Of a DNA stretch of 64,000 nt, positions 14,945 to 24,532 are shown in pieces; position 1 is the first letter of the stretch; each line of letters begins with the position of its first letter. This stretch comes from Panagrolaimus kolymaensis (taxonomy: Eukaryota > Nematoda > Chromadorea > Rhabditida > Panagrolaimidae), in assembly GCA_028622995.1 (NCBI GenBank), contig JAJQJQ010000020.1:868001-932000 (forward strand). Reading direction: 5' to 3'. Made by a program: the position numbers and the translations under genes. The notes beneath the pieces were generated by a model. That model was given only the letters and a program-made list of their open reading frames with translations. It was not told where the DNA came from and searched no databases.

Positions 14945-16921
14945 TTATTCCCGTTTTACACTTTTTACATGTCGAATACTGAAAATAACTTTGTGTCGAA
15001 TATCATAAAATGCGCAACTATGGTAAATGATGGAAAGGAAAACATCAACGTATTCAGTTATGGCAAAAATGTCGTACACTAAAATCAAACATAATTGGTT
15101 ATTCAAAAAAAGATTATAAGTTTTAAGCTTACTGTAAGTTATGCACTTTTTCCAATAAAGCAAAAATGCTCCCAAAAGAATTGGAATTGAAATAAAATAC
15201 AATATGGTTACAACAATTTTAATACGATATGAAATTCGACCCTGTAAAATTAAAAGTTATTATATTATTAAATTAAGAGATTATTTTTTTGTATGCTAGC
15301 TTACATATGGATTTAGATAATAAAGGGAATTAGCATGGCAGATGACATTCGCAATAAAAAATCCAGTTGCAAACATTCCAAACATGTAAAAGAATATTAC
15401 ATGATAGTCTGTAAAGATTTTAAGATATACAACCAATTTGTATGAGTTATAATAAATTTAACAAATTTAATTAAAAACTTACGAATAAATTCTCTTTCAC
15501 CGACAACGGAAAGAGCAACCATGAATATGAGTTCAAAGATCCCCAAAATAACATACATGTAACGCGAAAATGTATAAATTCTTGGAAATTTAGTATCCAT
15601 GGATCTTAAACGGCCATACCGGAAAACTAAAATTGTTTTTTTTATCATTTATTAGAGGGCAGATCCCGAAGGTTTATTTTAGTCTTACATCCAACACCCA
15701 ATTCAACACATCGTAATGGAATATGAAATAGAAAAGTGAATTGCCAAAAAATTCTTTCCATTGGTAAATTTATTATTCGAGAAAGTGATGGCAATCTTGC
15801 ACGCTGAAACAAAAAGGAAAATTAAAAAATTTCGAGATCTCTAAAGATAAAGTTAGTCATTTTAATTTTGGAAGTAAATAATGAAAAAAAGATTCTCCCC
15901 GGCCGGGAATTGAACCCGGGTCTCGCACGTGACAGGCGCGGATACTTACCACTATACTACCGAGGATGATGCTATTTAGTGTTCATTTTCCCCGCGGGGA
16001 ATCCCCGCCGATAATTTTTCCCCGTCTAAAAATTTGAACATTTTTCAAAATTCGTTAATAATAATCTAAACTCTTTCCAAATGGCTTAAAACATCTAAAT
16101 AACACCAAATTACATTAAAAAAGGCATTTTTGAGGCAATAACCCAATTTAAGAAAAATTTATAATGAAATTCCCCGTAATTCCCCGCGGGGAACGGGAAC
16201 GGGGAGTCCCCGCGGGACTCCCCGTCTAAAAAAATTTCCCGCCTTTTCCCCGCGGGGATTCCCCGTCAAAAAAGTTCCCCGTCCCGTCCCCGTCTTTTTC
16301 CAAAAACGGGGGGGAAATGAACACTAATGCTATTGGGTAAAAGGAAGTAATTCAAAATTCAGAAAAAAAAGTTGTTGATATAATGAGGAAAGCATAAAAA
16401 CAAGCGCTAAACAAAGACAAAATTTGGCTACTTTAAAAACGAAAAAAGCAAAAAGTGGTAAATAAACATTTCTTTTAAATTTTGCAATGTTCCATAACCA
16501 TATTTTAAAGGCAAAAACTTACTCCACATTGCCAGTTATAATTACTAATTTCATCGTTATGAAAAATTAATGCCACAACAATGGATCCAATGGCGCCAAT
16601 AAAAGGTGGTATAAATCCCGTGAAAAAGAATGCCATTGGATCAAGTCGCATTAATTCTTGAACCTTGTAATTTGGTGATGATCTAATTGGATGAATAGGT
16701 TCGGTTCTCGTAGGAAATGGATAACCATAAACTTCTTCATTTTTTTCATGTTGTTGAAAATCTTTGAGTTGAATCGGCGGGGCTTCATTTAATGGCACAA
16801 TTTTGTTTTTTAAATCCGTGTTATAAGATCGTCGAAGGCCATTTGATGGATTTCTATTTATATTTGGTGAGCCTCGAAGAGATGGAGGGCTTCTATTTAT
16901 TGAATATTCATGGTTTCTCAT
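14945..16921 (-). CDS. PGAP2-like (FRAG1/DRAM/SFK1 family) membrane protein
   Basis: Six exons on the minus strand: 16921-16523, 15803-15689, 15626-15483, 15408-15305, 15241-15133 and 15078-14945; all GT-AG and in frame (about 334 residues). A hydrophilic N-terminus of about 95 residues rich in Arg, Asn and Pro precedes a first membrane segment (AFFFTGFIPPFIGAIGSIVV). An NWQCG-RARLPSLSRIIN loop follows, then IFWQFTFLFHIPLR and further membrane segments (VILGIFELIFMVALSV, MFGMFATGFFIANVICH, ILYFISIPILLGAF). The loop, the LH-P-R-like motif and the segment order match PGAP2, which acts in the Golgi in fatty-acid remodelling of GPI anchors. The family is broad, so other FRAG1/DRAM members remain possible. 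The first intron (719 bases) contains a tRNA gene and a transposon-like insert; the other introns are 56-80 bases except intron 2 (62). Confidence 0.75.
15884..15890 (-). terminator. Pol III oligo-T terminator of the tRNA-Asp gene
   Basis: A run of seven T on the minus strand begins four bases after the 3' end of the tRNA. This is the normal RNA polymerase III stop signal and supports the tRNA being a working gene. Confidence 0.8.
15895..15966 (-). tRNA. tRNA-Asp (anticodon GTC)
   Basis: A 72-base tRNA on the minus strand without an intron. The acceptor stem pairs TCCTCGG with CCGGGGA (one G-T pair), the D-arm region contains GTATAGTGGTAAGTAT, the anticodon stem CGCGC/GTGCG encloses loop CTGTCAC with anticodon GTC, and the T arm is CCGGG-TTCAATT-CCCGG. 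The discriminator base is G, as expected for eukaryotic tRNA-Asp. The A- and B-box promoter regions are intact and a T7 tract follows. It lies inside the first intron of the PGAP2-like gene on the same strand, and a MITE sits 10 bases upstream of its 5' end. Confidence 0.96.
15977..16326. mobile_element. Non-autonomous hAT-type element (MITE), 350 bases
   Basis: The element begins TAGTGTTCATTT and ends with the exact inverse AAATGAACACTA, a 12-base perfect terminal inverted repeat that continues imperfectly into C-rich/G-rich sequence. It is flanked by an identical 8-base direct repeat, ATGCTATT, at 15969-15976 and 16327-16334, the target duplication size typical of hAT transposons. There is no open frame for a transposase. 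The interior is remarkably GC-rich for this genome, with repeated CCCCGCGGGG palindromes (near 15990, 16184 and 16247) and CCCCGTCTAAAAA units, so it may fold into strong hairpins. It lies in intron 1 of the PGAP2-like gene. P-type elements also make 8-base duplications, so the superfamily is likely but not proven. Confidence 0.85.
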
Positions 16922-18403
16922 TATATACTTTCTAAAAAAGAAATATTCTTATTATTGGTAACTTTTTGACATGAATCGATACTTTACAATAATATTGTAA
17001 TAAGCCGCAATAAAGAAAACGATTAAAACATATGTGCAAAATCAAGAATGAATTTAGCTTAAAAAACACGCATTCTTCAAAAGAAGAAAAAAAGGTTTAA
17101 ATAATTTGGTTTTATTTAAAAATTCCTTTTAAAATTACGGACACCCCCATCTTATTAGTCACGAAACTTCATGGCCTTTTAATTTCAATTTCAAACATAC
17201 CGAAGCATAAACAACGATAATATACCCACAACGTTTGCTTATCGTTCATTCACTTTCAAACAAAAAAGAAAGTGACGATGGTGGATAAAGAAGGAAAAAA
17301 ATAATATGACCCTTTTTAGGGAATGAAATAACTTTGATTCAACTTTTTTTATAATAGTGAAAAAAAAATCATCAAAACCCGATACAAAAGACTTTCATTT
17401 TCTCTTTTCATTTTTTTAAACGTCAAAATCAATTCTTCAAAAATAAAATCTTCATGCAACAAAGAAAAAAAGGATAGGTATTTATCCCGCCGTGGTAGTG
17501 GCGATGATCAAAATGAAAAGAAATAAATCCCCTAAAGGCAGTAAAAAAATGAAAGAGAAATCCAAAGATGAAATTGAAGAAAAACGGTTTAAAAAAAGGA
17601 AGGAATCTTTTTCGTTTGTTTGAAAATAAATCAAAGCGTAGTAAAAAAATGGATAATAATAAACTGATTTCTTTTTCTTGGTTGATCTGATTCATTTCAT
17701 GGAGATATGAATTTGCATCGATGGAAACTTTTAGCTGACACTGTAAACTAAATCAAAATGATAATGGTTGCCAAGTTTAGGACTTTTTCATATGTTCGAA
17801 AGCGGATGCGGTAATTAAAATACCAAAGTTGAGATAGGAAAGAAGCAACCAATAAAATTTTCTTCTTAAAATTAAAAAGCAGAGATAAATAAAACAATTC
17901 TTCGAATAATTAAAGACGTAAAAGAAAAAGTGAAAATCGAATGTTTCGCTTTCTTTTCTTTTTCCAAAAAACCAAAAGAAACATGAAAACTATTTTCGGA
18001 AAGAAAAAACGCTGAATAAAACCGAATAATTAAATTTTTTTTATATTGAATGGGGAGATGGAACAGCCAACATTAAAGAAGAGTCTCGTCGCTTCTCTTC
18101 TGAACTTGATAAATGTGTATTGGAAAAAAAGAGAACTTTGATATCCGTACGAAATCAAGTCTGGCTTTTGACCAGCTATTATGTTGCGTTGCTAAAACGG
18201 GTCTTTTTTAGTAGACGACATTCCATTAAAAAGTAAACCCTGAATGACAGAAACGTGACAGCAGAAAAAAAGATTAACAAGTTGTGTTTAAAAGACAAAA
18301 AAATTAGTAATTATTCATTTATTTTCTTTTTACAAAATAAACTTTACGATACAAAAGAAGAAGTTAAATTATGGTAAAATCTTTATGTATGTTCATTGTT
18401 GTA
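16922..18403. other. Gene-free region between the PGAP2-like and PP1-like genes
   Basis: AT-rich intergenic DNA. A Phe/Lys-rich open frame at 17429-17695 is low-complexity and has no splice context or motifs. The region should contain the PGAP2-like gene promoter and the PP1-like gene 3' end. Confidence 0.45.
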
Positions 18404-19556
18404 TTATCCAAGTCGAAAACCAGATGATGCTGCCACACGATTGATTTTAGTTGAAGGACGCAAAATTTGAAATGAACAAACAAGATTTTCATCAACATTC
18501 ATCATAGCAGCAGCGTTATCAAATTGACCACAGTAATGAGGAGCAGAAAAGATTGTAACCAATTTACGATTTGCGAAAAATTCATAACCATCTTGAACGA
18601 CTTGATGAGCACGAGCAACCAGATCAATATCGAGTTTGACAATCATTTCAGCGACAACATCTGGGCCATAAACATATGAAACACCACGAGTGTTAGGCAA
18701 CCAACCACGAATCCAATTATCAGGATCACTCTTGAAAATGAAAGATTAAAAACAAAATAAGCTATAATGTAGTCAAAGGGTTTAGGATAGTTTTAATCTC
18801 CCAAAAAGTGTCAACAATAAAAACTTATCATAACAAGTCAATATGAAGAGAAGGATTTGGAGGATCAATAGGACGTGAAATTTGTCGAAGTTGTTCAATT
18901 GATTTAAGTTGAGGAGAAAGTCCACCATGCATACATAGAATTTTTTGTCCAACTAGACCACAAAACGGCATAGTATTGAATACATCTTGAAAGGCTTGCC
19001 ATAAACGAACAGATTGATATCGACGATTGCATTCTTCAAAGAAGCCATAAACACGATTAATTGCTGAACATTCATGATTACCACGCAATAAGAAGAAATT
19101 TTCTGGAAATTTAACCTAAAAAAATGGACACTAATGAGTAAGGTATATAGTAGTAAAATGGCGAAAATCATACCTTGTAGCAGAAGAATAAGCATATGGT
19201 TTCAAGGTTTTGTCGTCCACGATCAACATAATCTCCTAGGAACAGATAATTTACACATGGTGGAAATCCTCCTCGATCAAATAATCGCATTACATCTAAA
19301 AAAAATAAGCAATCATCAGTATTAGCTATAGAAAATGTTAAAACATACCAGCATATTGTCCATGAGTATCACCACAAATTCGAATAGGTGGATCAATTTC
19401 AATTAGAGATGATTGTGAAAGGAAGACATTTCGAGTTATATCACATAAAGACATAATATCAATTTCTTTTACCGTTTTGGTTAATGAACATCCAGGTGCA
19501 CCAACATTGAGGATTTTACAAATAAGATCATCGATATCAATTTTCGATGAAGCCAT
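18404..19556 (-). CDS. PP1-type serine/threonine phosphatase catalytic subunit, possibly defective
   Basis: Minus strand, exons 19556-19349, 19295-19174, 19115 to about 18829, and about 18731-18404; roughly 314 residues if joined, close to PP1. The metal and catalytic motifs are all visible: [55 protein letters not shown] and [14 protein letters not shown]1 dephosphorylates proteins with many regulatory partners; nematodes have extra, often sperm-specific, PP1 copies. Differences from canonical PP1 include GDTHG for GDIHG and SAPHYCGQ for SAPNYCGE. The junction of exons 3 and 4 is abnormal: the codon for the conserved Trp of LLWSDPD reads TGA at 18828-18830, and no GT donor or in-phase acceptor rescues it. 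The gene may therefore be a pseudogene, use a non-standard intron, or contain sequence errors. Exons 1-3 are otherwise normal. Confidence 0.75.
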
Positions 19557-20164
19557 TGTTGATTGATTTCACACACCACTATTTGAAGCTTGGATTGACA
19601 AAATGAAAGAATGGAAAAAGTGAATGGGATTATTAAAACTTTTTTGTTAGGATGGATGAGAATGATAAAAAAAAATTTGCATGAAGCAATGAGAAAATAA
19701 GCAAATGTAAACTTATAAAGATCGAATGTCTAATAAATGATTAAATTTAGTCGAAGCTGATAGCATCAATATTACACGGATCCTATTTTGTTTAACGGAA
19801 GCTGCCATTCTTTAAAATGTATCAACATTCTCAACATATTAGGTTTTTAGTCTATTGCAATAAATATTCTCGCAAGCATTTTATAAAACATTTATTACTA
19901 AATTAAAAACCACATTAAATAAAAAACAATTTCGGAATGGCGGGGAAGAAACCAAAAAGAAAAAAGATATGAAAGTTATTTTACAAAACAATAAAGTCAT
20001 GAGATATGAAATGCAAAAAGATTTAGTTTTAAAAAAGTTTGAAATTAAAAATAAAAATAAAATATAATTGCTGAGTATCGATTGAGACTCCCATTGTCGT
20101 CGAAGAGCATTAATTCATTAAAAAATAATATACTGTAATTAATATTGAAATGCTTGACTTTTTT
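19557..20164. other. Intergenic region upstream of the PP1-like gene
   Basis: About 600 bases of AT-rich sequence between the PP1-like start and the stop of the DOMON gene, both on the minus strand. I see no gene or clear element. Confidence 0.4.
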
Positions 20165-23100
20165 TTAGAAATCAACTTTTCCTTTACATGTTTCAACAAA
20201 AATTGAGCAACAAAGGGTTGTAACATTTTGAACTTGGGATAATAAAAGACATGCCTATAATTGAATAGAATTAATAAAGGTTATTATTCCTTTAAAGCAA
20301 AAGCTTACTTTTCCATATTGATCTTCCATGGGTTCGTTATTTTCATTTGCCCATGCTTGAACTCGACCAAGATAATTTTTGAAATAAATGGAGCATTGCG
20401 AATAATCTTCATGAATGGCACCACAACCTTCTTTTGGGTTTCCAACTGCATCAGGACCAAGTTGGTTAATTAATTGTTGTCTATGATCAAAAGGGCCTGG
20501 AACTGGGGTAGTTGGAGCATCGGATGAAGCTGCAATTTCTCCTGATCCATCAATTTCAAAAACTTCAGTTGAAGTTGAAACTTTGTTAGTAGAATTTAAA
20601 GGCATTGATATTGCTGAAGCTTGAGTTGTAGTTTTTACTTCAGCGGATGTGGTGTCATTTGGTGATGGGGTATTGGCTCCATTTTCGCCTGTAATTTTCG
20701 ATGCTTCAGTTATCATTGAATCTCTCAATCCTTGTCTGCTAAATCCAGGAAATACTCCGGTTGTTGTAGAGGAAAGAATATCACGTAAATTAGTGGCTGT
20801 TTGCCCTGCTTCAGTTGAATCTCCACCAGTTATAAGTTTAACACTTTGTGTTGTAGATCTTCCAACATTTTCTTCTGTGGAATTAATTTCAGGTAAAGTT
20901 CCAATGACGACAGTTGATCCATTTGCATCGCTGTCAATTGTTGTTTGTTGATTTTCTGCATTTTCATTTTCAATTCCAAAAAGCGTTGTTGTTTCTGTAA
21001 TTGTTTTATCGCTTCCCGATGTTAATTTTGTATCTTCGATGCTAGATAGAGTAGTTGCTTGAGCATCAAATGGATCAGCTTTTCCTTCTTGTGTTTCTAC
21101 TATTGATGACATCGTTGGTACTTCGACATTTCCACCAGCTATATTTGGGGAGATTGTGTTATTATTTAGACCCAACATTCCCAAAACCATATCTGCTTGA
21201 GCTTTCTTTCCGCCAATCATGGGTGTTGCTTCGGTTGTTTCATTAGCAATTGAAGCTGTTTCTTCTTCCTCTGCTTCAGAAGTTTCGCTTTCTGTGGTTG
21301 TTTCTGAAATTGGTGTTGCTAGTTCATTTTCTTCAGCAGTATTTAGAGTTGTGTTTTCTGCATTGCTTGAAGTGGCAGTAACCGATTGAATTAGATCTCT
21401 AACGCCAGATGGCAAAGCAGGAGCAGTTTCAACATTGATATCACCAGAAGGAGTTGGGACAGTATTATCACCTACAATATCAACTGATCCCGGTGTTGTA
21501 ATTTCTACGGATGTTTCTTCCGATGCAGTCGTAATGTTTGAACTTGCCGAAGTTGATCCAGCTTCATCTTGATTCAAAGTTGCTGATTCATTGACACTTG
21601 CTTCAAGTTTAGCTTTTGTTTCATTTAAACTTTCAGCCAAATTTCCAAGTGTTTCAACAGCTTCTGAGACAGCTTCTTTTGTATTCGAAGAAAGAGTTGA
21701 AGTTTTAATATTATTTTTATTTGCCTGTGACAACGAATCGTCATCAGTTGTTTCAGTTGATTCAATAGGTTCAGATGTGGTTTCGTTTTCATTTTTGAGG
21801 GGAGGAATAAAGGAAAGTGTGGGGTTTAAATAATTTATGGTGGTTGTTGTATCTGGTAGTGAAGAAGGACCTTGATTTGTAGTGCTTAAAATTTTTCCAG
21901 AAGCATTATTGAACGTTGAAAAAGCTTCGGTTACAGCATTATTATCTTCAATGGTAGTAGATACAAATTCATCGGCACCGCCACTTTCAAGTCCCATAGC
22001 TCCATTCATTGCATTTCCAATTTCGCCGCTTGCACTTGTAGTTGGCCGTTCTTGAAGGGTGCTTTGAATTCCAAATGCTGGAATGGGAGTTGTTAAACTT
22101 CCAAGAATTCGTTCACTTGAAGTTTCATTTTCTCCAAAGTTTTGTGAAGTTTCTCCAGTTGTTTCAGAACTTGGTGGAGCTGTTCGTAAATCATTCATGG
22201 TCATATTCAATTCTCCATTCTTTCCAAGTGGAATAATATGGACAGGTTCAAATGTTGGAACTTGTGTTGTTTCTATTCCTGCTTGAGTTGTTGTGACTTC
22301 AGAAGGCAATGGTGTCGTTACTATAAAAGCATCGTGGTTTATATTAACGACTTCTTTTAATTTAAAAGTTTACCTTCATTATTAACAGTTGTAATAACTG
22401 GGACTACACTTGGTATACTTGTTACGCTTATGACATCATTAACATTCGTTATATCTGTAACAACATTCTCATCAATGGCAGCTGTTGTATCATTTGGCAT
22501 ATAAATGGTCAAACTTGTTGTTGATGTTCCATCTTCATTTTCAATTTGACCACTTGGGGTTGAAGGTTCCAATTGGCGCTTCATTTCTTCTTTTGATTTT
22601 GGTTGGGTTCTTTTTTTCAATAAAATTTTTTCATCCTCGCTATCATCAGCTTCATCAATGACATCTTCGTTGTCAATGGATTCGCTGATTTCGGTTTCAC
22701 CTTTTTCATTGTCTTCCTTTTTAAGAATGCAATGTTTTTTAATGTCGCATGCTTTATAAAGATCTGGCCATTCTTCATGTTTTCTCACTGCAAAACCTGT
22801 ACCATAATGGCCTGCATTTGCAGCAAATTGGAATAATACGCAATTATCAAGAGATCGATCCTAAAGTTCCAAAATTGTATTTAAGGTTTATGCAATTGCG
22901 TTGCCGCTTACTTTATCGTTGTCGCTTGTTTCTAATTTTCTTGAAAACCCAAGTTCAATCATTTCATCAATTGATTTAGTTCTTTGGCGACTCAAAATCC
23001 AATCTTGTTGTTTATCTTCTTCTGGGACAGTGTAACTTCTTGAGAAATAATCACGAATTCTTTTTGGGCGACCACTTGAAATAAACATAATAGCAACATC

Positions 23101-24532
23101 CATATCCTAAAATAAAATCCAAATAAATTTTGATTGTCACTTAAAGTGAAAACTCACAGCCATGGTATCACCAATTCCTAAAGCACTCCACCATTTTCCC
23201 ATTCGAATGGGATGTTTCATAATAAAGTCAACCATTTCTGTTTCGGGGTTATATGTCCAATTTACCGTATATCCAACACCAGCAAATGAACATGGATCGC
23301 CTGTGCCAGATATGTCAACGGATTCAGCAAATTCGGGTTTGGTTATCTTTTCTGGAGTGATTTCTAAAGATGATGAAAATAAAACCCAAGACATCACCAT
23401 TGAAGCCAAACCGTCATCTTTATTATTGACTTTAACATTATCCGAAAAGAGTCTTGAATCAGAAGAAAGTGAGGTAGTGGTGGTTTCAGCGGAATCTGAG
23501 GTTTTTAAATGTTTGCGAATGTCTACGATACAATTCTTTTCAATATCACAAATACGCTTTTCCGCAATTTCATCGAAATCTGGAACAATTCCTGAACGAG
23601 AAATGGAGCCACCATTAACAGCAAAATTAAATATCTAAAAGGCTTCATTTTACAAATTTCAATTTTTTAGACAAGTTAAAACCTGGCAATTATCTAAATT
23701 TCGATCAAATTTTTCATCGGCACTTTTCAAAGCTCTTGCAAATTTAGCTGTAACTGTTTTGTTGTGATAATCAAAAGCAATGGATTGAACATTGGTGGAC
23801 GGATCAGGTGTGAGGGTTCCTTCATTGGAAAGGATATGAGTATCAGCAATACCAATTTGTCCATTTTTAACAAAGACTCCAATAAAATCGATTATTTCCT
23901 AGAAATGATACCTTTATTAAATTCAAAGATCTCTGACGAATAGGATCTTCTCCTTTCTTGAACTTTGCCCTAATTTTTCATTTCCTTTTTTGAAAAAAAA
24001 TGATTGAATCATTTTTGAAACAAAAAAAAAACAAAGTTATCAAAAATTTAGTAAAATTGAGCGCATCCACCATATGAAAGAAAAGGGATATTCTTTCAAA
24101 AAAGGAACAGGTTTATCTTAGAATTTTGCGGGAAGTAAAAAAAGATCTGTCAATCAAAAGGAATAATAAAATTAGGTGAAAGTTGCGCGCGTTCGGTAAT
24201 TTAAAAAATAATGAAAGTTTTATCCCCTCTGTTTCTCTCAAAGGTTTATTTAAATTGTTTGAGTTTTTAATAGACAAATTTTATAAACTAGCCTTTTTAC
24301 GATCACCAAATCCAACACCAGTCCAAAAATTGTTTAATTCATTTCTTTGTTTTAAAACAAATACAACATTTTTTGATTGTGGTTCATAAGCCCATTGAAG
24401 GGAATAACCGCTTGCTTTAAAGGAACAAAGTTTTTGATTCAAATGAATTGAAACTGGAGCTCCCAAAATAGTTGTGATGGAAGCAACAATTAGGATAAAT
24501 TGAGATAACCCAAAATTTATTAATGAGATCAT
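20165..24532 (-). CDS. Secreted DOMON-domain protein with a long Thr/Ser/Glu-rich mucin-like region
   Basis: Seven exons on the minus strand: 24532-24293, 23898-23683, 23634-23158, 23106-22912, 22860-22374, 22320-20309 and 20254-20165; in frame, about 1,238 residues. The start MISLINFGLSQFILIVASIT looks like a signal peptide; an upstream ATG at 24547 lies before an AG that may be a trans-splice acceptor. Two DOMON-like units follow: one with GYSLQWAYEPQSKNVVFVLK, NFWTGVGFGD and VKNGQIGIADTHIL, the other with GYTVNWTYNPETEMVDFIMK, KWWSALGIGDTMA and an Asp/Arg/Tyr continuation. Each ends in a D(R)xLDNC motif. DOMON domains bind haem or sugar in secreted or surface proteins. Then come an acidic part and about 600 residues rich in Thr, Ser, Glu and Asn, probably O-glycosylated, and a Cys-containing C-terminal module. 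The first intron appears to use a GC donor (AAG/GCTAGT). No membrane anchor is seen. Confidence 0.78.
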
